Shown: piece by piece, positions 39,836-48,193 of the stretch | Position numbering within the stretch: the stretch's first letter is position 1 | Layout: every line of letters begins with the position of its first letter | DNA from: Iodobacter sp. BJB302 | GTDB taxonomy: Bacteria > Pseudomonadota > Gammaproteobacteria > Burkholderiales > Chitinibacteraceae | Reading direction: 5' to 3' | DNA length: 64,000 bases | Assembly: GCF_002735645.1 (NCBI RefSeq) | Contig: NZ_PDZG01000020.1 | Coordinates: 1 to 64,000 of the forward strand | Made by a program: the position numbers and the translations under genes | The notes under the pieces: generated by a model | The model's database searches: none | What the model was told of the DNA's origin: nothing | The model's input: only the letters and a program-made list of their open reading frames with translations

Positions 39836-41125
39836 ATGTCTGATTCAAACCACTATCTCGTGATCAGCGTCGGCTCAACTGGCGACATTCACCCCTTTAT
39901 GTCGCTCGCTCATGAATTGCAGGTATTGGGTCGAGCCGTTACCTTTATTGCGCCAAGCTACCATGCGGCGCTGGCAGAGGGGGCCGGACTACCCTTTGTT
40001 GGTTTAGGCAGCGATGAAGAATACCTGCGTTTACTGGCTAATCCAGAAATCTGGGATCCCAAAAAATGCTTCGCTGCGCTGCTTGGCAACTATAGCGATG
40101 CACTGAGGCAAATGGACGTTGCGATTCGGTCATTGGCTTTAGCAGACAACAAAGTCATCATTGCCCATCCATTTGCAATACCGGCCGCCGCTATCGCCCG
40201 TGAACAAGGCTACGTGAAATCAATCGTTGCGGTCTACTTGGCACCTTCGAATCTAAAAACTTGCCACGATCCACTGACAATTGGCCCTGTGTCAGTACCA
40301 TCATGGGTGCCGATGAGTTGGCGGCGGGCGTACTGGAATTTTGTCGAAAAAGGCTGGATCGATCCCGTTTCAGTGAGCCAGATCAATGCTGTGCGTGCAC
40401 CTCGGGGCTTGCCGCCGGTGAGCTCATTACTTTCGCACATCGCTGAGACTCCCGATTTATCACTCACACTGTTTCCTGCTTGGTTTGCAGCACCTGCGCC
40501 CGATTGGCCTGGCCCGTTGATAATGGGTGATTTCCCCGTCTTTGAGGCCAATGCACAAGCAGAACTATCTGCTGAATTATCGGACTTTCTCGCAAACGGC
40601 GAAAAACCGCTGGTATTCACCGCAGGTACAGCCAATCTTCACGCCGGCAAATTCTTTGCCTGTGCACTCGCCGCGACTCAGCGCCTCGGACGACGCGCTA
40701 TTTTTCTTAGCAAGGACCGCCAGCAAATTCCAGCGTCTTTGCCTGATTCAGTACTGTGGCAAGTCTATGTGCCCTTAGCAAAACTGCTGCCGCATGCAGC
40801 AGTGCTGATTCATCATGGTGGGATCGGCACCACAGCGGAAGCACTTCGCGCAGGCATCCCGCAATTGATCATACCGTTTGCATGGGATCAATTTGATAAT
40901 GCGGCGCGGCTTGTGGCACTCAGCGCGGGCAAAACATTGTCAGCGCGACAACTCACGCCGCGTAAACTTGCACGCAGTCTTGACGTGCTTTGTCACGCAG
41001 ATCACATCAAAACACAATGCATGCAGCTGGCTAAACACTTTAATCTGCCGCACCGTCCCGTCGCGCTATGCCAGGCAATTGAGCTTTATCTGTTGCAAAA
41101 AAAATCAGAGTTAAGCGATAACTGA
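39836..41125 (+). CDS. RhlB-like nucleotide-sugar glycosyltransferase (GT1)
   Basis: A 429-residue GT-B glycosyltransferase. The N-terminus ISVGSTGDIHPFMSLAHELQ and later WDPKKCFAALL, SLTLFPAWFAAPAPDWPGP, GEKPLVFTAGTANLHAGKF and AVLIHHGGIGTTAEALRAGI, then PFAWDQFDNAARL, parallel the rhamnosyltransferase RhlB of Pseudomonas aeruginosa closely along the whole length. By family it would transfer an activated sugar to a hydrophobic acceptor such as a hydroxy-fatty acid. Sugar and acceptor are unknown, and no RhlA homologue is in the window. Last gene of the TetR operon. Confidence 0.88.
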   Translation: MSDSNHYLVISVGSTGDIHPFMSLAHELQVLGRAVTFIAPSYHAALAEGAGLPFVGLGSDEEYLRLLANPEIWDPKKCFAALLGNYSDALRQMDVAIRSLALADNKVIIAHPFAIPAAAIAREQGYVKSIVAVYLAPSNLKTCHDPLTIGPVSVPSWVPMSWRRAYWNFVEKGWIDPVSVSQINAVRAPRGLPPVSSLLSHIAETPDLSLTLFPAWFAAPAPDWPGPLIMGDFPVFEANAQAELSAELSDFLANGEKPLVFTAGTANLHAGKFFACALAATQRLGRRAIFLSKDRQQIPASLPDSVLWQVYVPLAKLLPHAAVLIHHGGIGTTAEALRAGIPQLIIPFAWDQFDNAARLVALSAGKTLSARQLTPRKLARSLDVLCHADHIKTQCMQLAKHFNLPHRPVALCQAIELYLLQKKSELSDN

Positions 41126-41162
41126 GCTTAAACGTCTGCAGGGCACCCAAAGCTAGGCACGG

Positions 41163-41297
41163 TTGGAGAAAATTGGCATCGAAAGTGCAGAACACTTATA
41201 CGTTGCCGGTGCATTTGAGGTTTATGCCTGGCTGCATCAGGGGGCGAACGTTTCGCTCAGTCATGCGGCACCTGCACAGGGATGCATTGCCGCATGA
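41163..41297 (+). pseudogene. Remnant resembling a TfoX C-terminal domain
   Basis: A 44-codon open stretch reads LEKIGIESAEHLYVAGAFEV and continues YAWLHQGANVSLSHA to a stop at 41297. It resembles the helix-hairpin part of TfoX C-terminal domains (pattern L-x-N-I-G-x-x-S-A-x-x-L-x-x-A-G). No start codon or N-terminal domain is present. The fit is modest and the call is tentative. Confidence 0.35.
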
Positions 41298-41305
41298 CTT
41301 AAAAG

Positions 41306-41842
41306 TTAAGCCAATGTGACTTTTGGAAAGTCGATTTCAAGGCGGCTGGCTTTACCCAATATATTGGTCAGGATATTCATGCCGACATGGGTAATGATTT
41401 CGACGATGTCGCCATCAGTAAAACCGGCATTACGCGCTTCGATCAGTTCGGCAGTAGTGATGTCACCGTTGTGTTCGGCCAGTGAGCGCGCTAATTTCAC
41501 TGCGATGGCGGCTTTGGCGTCCTGGCTGGTACCGGAACGGTTGGCAGCGATTTCATCGCCATTCAACCCGGCTTTGCTACCAATTGCGGTATGGGCAGAA
41601 AGGCAATATTCGCAAGAATTTTGCTGCGCCAAAGCCAATGCAATGCGCTCCCGAGTTTGCAAATCCAAGCTGCCGCCGTTGGCGATGCCATGAAGGCCGA
41701 GGAAAGAACGAAGTGCCACCGGTGAATTGGCAAACACTTTTAAGAAGTTTGGTACGATGCCCAATTGAGCGTGAATTGCGTCGAACAATGCTTGTTGTTC
41801 GGCCGTGGCAGTTTCAGTAGTAACGACGTTAATGCGGCTCAT
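41306..41842 (-). CDS. Carboxymuconolactone decarboxylase / AhpD-like peroxidase-related protein
   Basis: The 178-residue protein is an all-helical CMD-family member with the redox motif NSCEYCLSAHTAIGSKAGL, that is CxxC followed by His, as in AhpD-like alkylhydroperoxidases. The opening NVVTTETATAEQQALFDAI and IVPNFLKVFANSPVALRSF suit the peroxidase-related subgroup. It is divergent from the LysR gene at 41971 with inverted repeats in the 128-base gap, so oxidant- or electrophile-linked induction is plausible. Confidence 0.88.
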   Translation of the reverse strand: MSRINVVTTETATAEQQALFDAIHAQLGIVPNFLKVFANSPVALRSFLGLHGIANGGSLDLQTRERIALALAQQNSCEYCLSAHTAIGSKAGLNGDEIAANRSGTSQDAKAAIAVKLARSLAEHNGDITTAELIEARNAGFTDGDIVEIITHVGMNILTNILGKASRLEIDFPKVTLA

Positions 41843-41868
41843 GGTGTGTTTCCTATTTAGTTAAGTGG

Positions 41869-41949
41869 TTCGCTGTGTTGCCAGCGAATGAATGCATTGT
41901 GCCGAACGCCACTTGAAAGAAGAATGCTCATGCATAACAATAGATTGTT
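41869..41949. promoter_or_regulatory. Divergent regulatory region with two inverted repeats
   Basis: TTCGCTG-TGTTGC-CAGCGAA (41869-41888) and AACAA-TAGA-TTGTT (41936-41949) lie between the AhpD-like gene and the LysR gene. They are candidate recognition and activation sites of the LysR protein. Confidence 0.45.
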
Positions 41950-41970
41950 GCTAAATTTGGAATAAAAGCC

Positions 41971-42870
41971 ATGGATCGATTTCATCAAATGAGCGTGTAT
42001 GTGGCGGTGGCTGAAACGGAAAGTTTTGCTGCCGGAGCGCGCAAACTCGGCATGTCGCCACCGGCGGTGACGCGGGCTGTTGCGGCGCTGGAAGAAGATT
42101 TAGGAGTGAAGTTACTTAATCGGACCACGCGTTATGTGCGGGCAACCGATGCAGGTTTGCGCTATCTGGACGATGCACGGCGGATTTTGGCTGAAGTGCA
42201 AGAGGCCGATGAAGTTGCCGCTGGGGTGAATGCGGAGCCGCGTGGGCATTTGGTGGTCACCGCGCCTGTTTTGTTTGGCCAGCAGTTTGTGATGCCAAGT
42301 GTGGTGGGATTCTTGCGGCGTTATCCGGATGTAGACGTGTCTGCGCTGTTTCTGGATAGGGTGGTGAATATGCTGGAAGAAGGCGTGGATGTGGGTATTC
42401 GTATTGGTCCCTTACCAGATAGCTCGATGCGGGCAATACGGGTGGGGCAAGTGCGGCGTGTGTTGTGTGCATCGCCAGAATATTTAGCGCAACAGGGCAT
42501 TCCCAATACGCCGAATGATTTGCTCAAACACCAAATTGTGGCGGCCAGCAGCATCAGCCCGACCATCGAATGGAAATTTGGCGACGATGACGCCAATAAG
42601 ACGATTCGCATTAAACCGCGGCTAACGGTGACGAGTAACGACGGTGCGATTGCCGCAGTGCGCCATGGTGCGGGGATTACCCGTTTATTGTCGTATCAAG
42701 TGGCAGGATTACTGCAGAGTGGCGAATTAAAAACCGTGCTTGGCGAGTTTGAGGCCAAACCTTTACCGATTCATATCGTGCATCGTGTAGGTCGGCATGG
42801 TTCAGCCAAGATACGTGCCTTTGTCGATTTTATGGCGCAGGCATTGAAAGTAAATAGTGCATTGAATTGA
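41971..42870 (+). CDS. LysR-family transcriptional regulator
   Basis: A 299-residue LysR protein: MDRFHQMSVYVAVAETESFA, AGARKLGMSPPAVTRAVAAL and LNRTTRYVRATDAGLRYLDD form the winged helix of the subgroup whose members usually control a divergent oxidoreductase; VDVGIRIGPLPDSSMRAIRVG belongs to the effector domain. It is divergent from the AhpD-like gene. Confidence 0.92.
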   Translation: MDRFHQMSVYVAVAETESFAAGARKLGMSPPAVTRAVAALEEDLGVKLLNRTTRYVRATDAGLRYLDDARRILAEVQEADEVAAGVNAEPRGHLVVTAPVLFGQQFVMPSVVGFLRRYPDVDVSALFLDRVVNMLEEGVDVGIRIGPLPDSSMRAIRVGQVRRVLCASPEYLAQQGIPNTPNDLLKHQIVAASSISPTIEWKFGDDDANKTIRIKPRLTVTSNDGAIAAVRHGAGITRLLSYQVAGLLQSGELKTVLGEFEAKPLPIHIVHRVGRHGSAKIRAFVDFMAQALKVNSALN

Positions 42871-43206
42871 TGCGCAGCTGTAACGGCTGCAGGATGCAAT
42901 CAGGTCTGATGAAGGCCACTACCTGATGGCTAACAGCCTTTTGATTTTAAAAGCCGGCATCAATAGATCCGCCATTGCAGACATACTTCAGCTTTGGTTT
43001 GAGGTGTGAAAATGCCTGCTTGCCATGGTGCCATATGAATGCAAAAGTAAACTTCATTAATATGATTAAAATCGCCGTATATATACGAAAATATAAAGCG
43101 AAAATAATGGCCCAATTAAAGATAAATTTGGCCATTATTTTTTATAGCTTATCTATTTTTCACCCTTGATAAGGTAGTGGCCTTTAGTTTTGAAGCGGCG
43201 ATTAAT
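42871..43206. other. 336-bp gap between convergent genes
   Basis: Apart from the terminator at 43101-43142, I see no gene. Short readings on both strands overlap the hairpin and lack ribosome sites or family features. The stretch is markedly AT-rich. Confidence 0.5.
43101..43142. terminator. Bidirectional terminator
   Basis: AAAATAATGGCC at 43101-43112 pairs with GGCCATTATTTT ending near 43141, with T-rich flanks on both strands. It serves the converging LysR gene (plus) and the truncated SDR gene (minus). Confidence 0.75.
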
Positions 43207-43851
43207 TTACGCAGGCTGGCGTGTTGCTGCTAATACAATTTCCCGCACACACACATTTTGTGGCTGATGATAAGCATAGCTAATCGCCTCTGCGATATCT
43301 GTTGCGGCCAATACGCCGCCCATGCCGTCTTTCCATTCTTCGTAACCGGCTTTGATATCCTCATTCGTTGTATGGCTGAGCAGTTCGGTTTCAACGGCAC
43401 CCGGCGCAATGGTAATCACGCGCACATCGCTGCCAGCTACTTCTTCACGCAGGTTTTCTGAGATGGCATGTACGGCAAACTTACTGCCGCAATAGGCCAC
43501 ATGGCTGGGGAAAGTTTTACGGCCAGCAATCGAGCTGATATTGATAATGGTGCCGTGCTTGCGTGCCACCATGCCTGCCAGCACCGCATGAATGCCATTG
43601 AGCAGGCCTTTTACGTTGACATCAAACATGCTGTCCCATTCGGCCGGGTTTTGCTTGCTCATCTCGCCTAATAACATCATGCCCGCATTATTAATGATGC
43701 CATCGGCAGGGCCAAACTGTGCTTCAGCTTCTTGCACCGCAGCCAGCAGCGCGGCGCGATCGGTAATATCCACTGCTTTGCACAGGGTGTTAGGTAAGTT
43801 TAAGGCTTGCAGGCGATCTGAGCGACGCGCCAGTAATAAGAGCGGATAGGC
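43207..43851 (-). pseudogene. SDR oxidoreductase, 5'-truncated
   Basis: The reading frame ends normally and contains NNAGMMLLG, INISSIAGRKTFPSHVAY and the YCGSK active-site pair (HVAYCGSKFAVHAI), then PGAVETELLSHT. The frame also runs upstream of its first ATG (43773) as YPLLLLARRSDRLQALNLPN, which is normal SDR sequence, but it stops making sense near 43851. The first strand, including TGxxxGIG for cofactor binding, is missing. A protein started at 43773 would have 188 residues and could not bind NAD(P) normally, so this is most likely a broken gene. Confidence 0.8.
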
Positions 43852-44509
43852 TACCGAAGAGGCGCGGCTTTTATATCCGCAAGCACGGCGTCTGGTTGAT
43901 CAGGCTGCGGCGCTCAGCGAGCAGTTTCGTCAGCGTCAGCAGCGCATGCCGCTGGAGCTGGGAATTGATGATGATTTGGGGGAGAGCCAGATTGAGCGTT
44001 TTCTGAGCAAAGCGGCGCAAGCTTCACGGGCCATTTTGCTCAATATTCAGGCAGGTTGCTGTGGCGATGCCAGGCTGGCTGCGGAGGAGTCTCGCTGTGA
44101 AGATGAGCTGTTTTTGCCGCTGTGGGAAGAAGCTTTTGTTCTGGCGCTGCCTGGCGGGCATCCCTTACTGGCAGAGCCTTTGCTGGAAATGGCACATCTG
44201 GCGCAAGTCGGGTGGATTAGCTGCCCGACGCATTCATCGCATCAAAGGTTATTGGCTTTACATGGGGAAAACAGCCTGGGACTGAACTTTGCGGCGCAGG
44301 CGGGAAGCCTTACCCTGGCTGCCCGTATGGTTGCTGCAGGCTTAGGAGTGGCGCTCTTGCCTGAATCCTTGCTGGTGGATCATCCCCGGATCTGCATTCG
44401 CCCCCTCTCTGGCCCCTATTTAACGCGGCGTGTGGGCTTGTGCTATGCAGCGCAAGCTTTGGAAATCCCTGCGGTGCAGGCATTACACGCTTTTTTGCAA
44501 AGTGATTGA
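43850..44509 (+). pseudogene. LysR-family regulator, 5'-truncated
   Basis: From 43850 the frame reads ATEEARLLYPQARRLVDQAA, the linker-helix stretch that follows a LysR DNA-binding domain, and continues through a substrate-binding domain (LPLWEEAFVLALPGGHPLL, MVAAGLGVALLPESLL) to a normal stop. The helix-turn-helix is absent. Starting at the first ATG (43946) would leave 187 residues without DNA binding. The break coincides with that of the SDR gene on the other strand, so one deletion probably removed both 5' ends. Confidence 0.8.
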
Positions 44510-44538
44510 TTAAAATAATAATGGCGTGCCCATGCACG

Positions 44539-45312
44539 CTAGGGTTGCCAGTCCTGATAGGGCTTATGGACTTTGATATAGGCTTTTTGTAGTTCACCAC
44601 TGGCACGAGCGGCGGCGATAGCTTTGCTTAATGCATTGTTTACAAAATCGCCACGCTGATTGCAGGATAAAAACAGCACATCCGGATAATCATCAAAATG
44701 TGCACGGTGGATTTGATTGAGTTTGAATTTTTTAATAATGTAATCTGCTTCTTCCTGAGCCCAGATGAGTGCATCAATTCGCCCTGCATTTAGTTTTTTG
44801 AGCGATTGCTCTAAATTAACGACGCTTTTAGTTGAAAACCCCCAATTAACGGGTGGTGCTTCAATTGAGTATTTGGCGAGATTGGCTACTTTTAAAATAT
44901 CTTCTTTGGTTAGTGGTTTTTTGCTGAATGTATAAAGCACAAAACTGACTTTTCCCAGCATTTCTTTTGAAAACTGATAGGGCGTATAGTTATCTGCGCC
45001 TTCACTGATTTTCATAATTGGGAATCGAAAGTCGGCATTTTTATTATTGGTATCAAGATAAACCCGTTTTACCGGCTCGATGCTGATGCTGATCTTGCCT
45101 TCCGGATAATATTTATTGATGGTTTTTAATAAACCAGGGAAAGGGCCGGTCTCTGCATTTTCTAAAATTTCGGGCAAAAAAACCGCCACGCCATGGATAT
45201 CAGGATTGTTGATGGGCAGGTTGTCAGGGGTGATTGTGCCATTACAGGCAAGGGCTGATCCTGCTGCTAATCCTATTGCAAGCAGCCCTGTTTTAAATCG
45301 CATTCTAACCAT
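44539..45312 (-). CDS. Periplasmic substrate-binding protein (SBP_bac_3-like)
   Basis: The 257-residue protein has a signal peptide (FKTGLLAIGLAAGSALA, cleaved near CNG) and a two-lobe solute-binding layout: VKRVYLDTNNKNADFRFPIM, MLGKVSFVLYTFSKKPLTKE and LKKLNAGRIDALIWAQEEADYI. It resembles polar-amino-acid-type binding proteins but has no permease or ATPase genes nearby. Such orphans often act as sensors or remnants of transporters; ligand unknown. The start at 45312 has AGGGTG upstream. Confidence 0.75.
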   Translation of the reverse strand: MVRMRFKTGLLAIGLAAGSALACNGTITPDNLPINNPDIHGVAVFLPEILENAETGPFPGLLKTINKYYPEGKISISIEPVKRVYLDTNNKNADFRFPIMKISEGADNYTPYQFSKEMLGKVSFVLYTFSKKPLTKEDILKVANLAKYSIEAPPVNWGFSTKSVVNLEQSLKKLNAGRIDALIWAQEEADYIIKKFKLNQIHRAHFDDYPDVLFLSCNQRGDFVNNALSKAIAAARASGELQKAYIKVHKPYQDWQP

Positions 45313-45411
45313 GGCAGCACCCTCAGTCGTTCTCCTGATTGATCTTAGTGCATCATGCCGGTTTATTTAATTTGTCATTTTAAAAGCGGATGGTTTTCAT
45401 TTTTTGCCCAT

Positions 45412-45445
45412 AAAAAATGCGGCCTTAATAAAGGCCGCATTTTTA
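45412..45445 (-). terminator. Rho-independent terminator after ansB
   Basis: AAAATGCGGCC and GGCCGCATTTT form an eleven-base stem around TTAATAAA, with T tracts on both sides. It lies 49 bases past the ansB stop on the minus strand. Confidence 0.9.
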
Positions 45446-45493
45446 TACTCATAAACACACTTTGCTACATGAAATGCAGCAGATGCTGTTTGC

Positions 45494-46561
45494 TTAGTAA
45501 GTGTAGAACATGCGTTGAATTTCTTTGCTGTCTTTGGTTTTAGTCAGCGCCAGCATCAGCAGGATGCGGGCTTTTTGTGGGGTAAGGGTATCAGATACGG
45601 TGAAGTCGGTTTTGTCATCGTCATTCTCGCCGCCACGTACAGTCGGGCCATTGCCTGTGCGGGATGAGCGATTAATGTGGATGCCTTTCTGACGCAGCTC
45701 GGTCAGGCGGGTGCGAACCGGAGTGGATAAACTGCCATCCCCTGTGCCTGCATAAACAATACCCACATCGCCAGCAGCGGCAAAGGCATCAATTGCAAGG
45801 GTGTTGGCATTGGCTGAGCCGTAAGCAATATCCACGGCAGGTAGGGTTTCCAGCTTGCTTACATCGAATTCTGTTTCGCTGGTGTGCTTACGGGTGCTGC
45901 TGCGGTAAAACTTGGCCTGACCCGATACCATATAGCCTAGGCTGCCCAGCTCCGGCGCTCTGAAGGTGTGGCCTGTGATGGTGTTGGTTTTGGTGACATC
46001 GCGTGCGCCCTGAATTTCATCATTCAAGGATACCAGGACACCCTGGCCAACGGCTTCTTTGCTGCCTGCCAGTGCCACTGCATTATAAAGATTGATCGGG
46101 CCGTCAGCGCTGATCGCTGTGGCAGGGCGCATTGCGCCAACGATCACCACAGGTTTTTTGCTTTTAACAACCAGATTCAGAAAATAAGCGGTTTCTTCGA
46201 TGGTATCGGTGCCGTGGGTAATAACCACGCCGTCCACATCGGATTTTTTCAGTACTTCATTCACGCGCTTGGCAAGCTTCAGCCAGTGTTCATTGCTCAT
46301 GTTTTCGCTGGCGATCTGAAAAACTTGTTCGCCTTTTACCTGCGCTACTTTTTGTAATTCCGGCACGGCTTCAATCAGGCGTTCCACACCAATTTTAGCT
46401 GCGGTGTAACCCACAGTTGTGGTGCTGGTTGCACCCGTACCTGCAATGGTGCCGCCGGTTGCAAGGATCATGACATTAGGAAGTTTGTCTGCTGCATTTG
46501 CAGTAAAAGCGGCACAAATAAGGGTAAGGGTAAGACCCGTTTTAACGCATTGATTAAGCAT
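45494..46561 (-). CDS. ansB: L-asparaginase type II, periplasmic
   Basis: Hydrolyses asparagine to aspartate and ammonia in the periplasm. The 355 residues start with a signal peptide (LTLTLICAAFTANA, cut before ADKLP) and carry both asparaginase signatures: MILATGGTIAGTG with the nucleophilic Thr and VITHGTDTIEETAYFL with the second Thr-Asp pair; the Lys lies in GAMRPATAISADGPINLYN's vicinity. Stop at 45494 is followed by a strong terminator, so it is monocistronic. Confidence 0.95.
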   Translation of the reverse strand: MLNQCVKTGLTLTLICAAFTANAADKLPNVMILATGGTIAGTGATSTTTVGYTAAKIGVERLIEAVPELQKVAQVKGEQVFQIASENMSNEHWLKLAKRVNEVLKKSDVDGVVITHGTDTIEETAYFLNLVVKSKKPVVIVGAMRPATAISADGPINLYNAVALAGSKEAVGQGVLVSLNDEIQGARDVTKTNTITGHTFRAPELGSLGYMVSGQAKFYRSSTRKHTSETEFDVSKLETLPAVDIAYGSANANTLAIDAFAAAGDVGIVYAGTGDGSLSTPVRTRLTELRQKGIHINRSSRTGNGPTVRGGENDDDKTDFTVSDTLTPQKARILLMLALTKTKDSKEIQRMFYTY

Positions 46562-46714
46562 GCCTTTCTCCAGACTGGGGCGCAGTCAAGTGTTTGACTG
46601 CGTTGACCCATTGATAGGTTACTGCAGATTTACAGTGATTGAAGATGATGCTCTGGTAAAGAGGCAGGCGTATATGGATAGAATACCTGATGGGGAAATC
46701 CATTACTCAGCCGT

Positions 46715-47647
46715 TTAAAGTGTCTTTAATTTCCCCTGAAATTCCCGGATTGTTTTGTATCCCTTTTCTTGCATGATCTGGGCCAGTTCGGCTTTGAGGC
46801 GTACAAAAATTTCTGGCCCCTGCTCATACAGAGCGGTGCCTACCTGCACAATACTTGCACCCGCTAATAAATGCATAAAGACATGTTCACCGGTATTGAC
46901 ACCCCCGCAGCCAATAATTGACTTTTTAGGGCAGCGCTGGTGAAACGCGTTTACATTGGCCAGTGCCGTAGGTAAAACGTATTCCCCGCCTATACCACCA
47001 AAGCCTTGCTTGGGTTTGATCAGTACGGTTTCGCTTTCCATATCAATCATCAGGCCATTACCAATTGAATTAATGCAGGTAATGAAATTGACTTTTTCAT
47101 AGCGGTTCAGGATATCGGCTACTTCATCAAAATGAGCGATATCAAAATAGGGTGGAAGTTTCACGCCAAATGGGCGTGAATAAGCCGAGCTGATTTCTGC
47201 CAGAATAACATCGAGTGCATCAAAATCGTAGGCAATTTGCGCCTTGCCCGGCACATTAGGGCAGCTTAAATTGAGCTCTAATAATGCGGGGGTATAGGCA
47301 TCCTGTATTTGCGCAACAATGGTTAAATTATCGTCCAGCGTTAATCCGGCCACAGAAAAGAAGAGTGGTTTATTTTCATAATCATGCCGCTCGGCATAAT
47401 CCAGGTAATATTGATGCCCTTCATTGGGTAGCCCCATAGAGTTAATGCTGCCCATGGTCAGGGTATGGTAGCGGGGCTCAGGGTTGCCATCGCGGCGCAA
47501 TAAGGTGCAGCTTTTTGTAACCATTGCGCCAGCTTCACTCTCTGCGAGCGCATGAAGCTGACTGTTTACATTGCACCAAACGCCGGACGCGTTCATGAGC
47601 GGTGCGGTCAGTGGGCGTCCAAGGAAAAAAGTTGAGAGGTCGAGCAT
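46715..47647 (-). CDS. Dihydroorotate dehydrogenase, class 1A-type
   Basis: Flavoprotein that oxidises dihydroorotate to orotate. From the ATG at 47647 it has 310 residues, with PLMNASGVWCN, TKSCTLLRRDGNPEPRY, SMGLPNEG, LELNLSCPNVPGK carrying the class 1 catalytic Cys in the class 1A wording, GVKLPPYFD, NSIGNGL and GCGGVNTGEHVFMHLLAGA. Class 1A enzymes are soluble and use fumarate, while betaproteobacteria usually have the membrane-bound, quinone-linked class 2 enzyme. It may be a second enzyme. The 12-residue longer reading to 47680 lacks support. Confidence 0.9.
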   Translation of the reverse strand: MLDLSTFFLGRPLTAPLMNASGVWCNVNSQLHALAESEAGAMVTKSCTLLRRDGNPEPRYHTLTMGSINSMGLPNEGHQYYLDYAERHDYENKPLFFSVAGLTLDDNLTIVAQIQDAYTPALLELNLSCPNVPGKAQIAYDFDALDVILAEISSAYSRPFGVKLPPYFDIAHFDEVADILNRYEKVNFITCINSIGNGLMIDMESETVLIKPKQGFGGIGGEYVLPTALANVNAFHQRCPKKSIIGCGGVNTGEHVFMHLLAGASIVQVGTALYEQGPEIFVRLKAELAQIMQEKGYKTIREFQGKLKTL

Positions 47648-48193
47648 GGTCGGCATCCGCAGGTGTTTATGTTGGAGCAATCATAAAATAGGGATTTGAT
47701 AAAGAGTGTGCGCGATATCAAGAAATGTGGCGAATTGCGCTTATTTTTAATTGGCTGCGGCTGGTTTTTTAGCTTTTTTGTTAATTGTTAACAATTAAAA
47801 CAAGGGGAAGTCATTTTTATGATGTGGATCACGGTGTGATGAGGCAGGGAGATGTGGCGAAAATGGATTGAATTGATTTTGCTGAATTTAAAATGTGCGT
47901 TTCAATGTGTATGACATGGGGGTGGTGGCGGGTCTGCATTTAAGGAAGTAAGCATTTGATGTAAGAAATAACAATCGGCTTGATAAATACACTGTTAAAT
48001 AAAATGAATAGGGCCAATACGCTGTTTGTGATGGCTCATTTGTGATTTATTAATCTTTATGATGGTTTGCTTATATGTTTTTCAGCTTGCGCGGATCAGA
48101 CTTGGGCCGCTCTTTTGGCCTGATGCAGGATTGGCCACTTATGTGCCCGATTACATATGGGCTATTGGGCTGGATTGCATTTTTACGGGGCAT
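47648..48193. other. 546-bp AT-rich gap between dihydroorotate dehydrogenase and flagellin genes
   Basis: No gene is seen. The notable structure is an 18-bp perfect palindrome at 47781-47798. A plus-strand reading from 48075 overlaps the 3' end of the flagellin gene in antisense and looks spurious. The region must contain the dehydrogenase promoter and the flagellin 3' end; no clear flagellin terminator hairpin was found. Confidence 0.5.
47781..47798. promoter_or_regulatory. 18-bp perfect palindrome upstream of dihydroorotate dehydrogenase
   Basis: TTAATTGTTAACAATTAA is self-complementary throughout and partly extends outward (TTTTG ahead of it, AACAA after it). It lies 134 bases before the chosen dehydrogenase start. 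It may be an operator of an unidentified dimeric regulator. Confidence 0.5.

Noticed and set aside
42947-43169. Two overlapping short open frames on opposite strands (62 and 64 residues)
   Set aside because: They lie across an AT-rich terminator hairpin, have no ribosome-binding site and show no family features.
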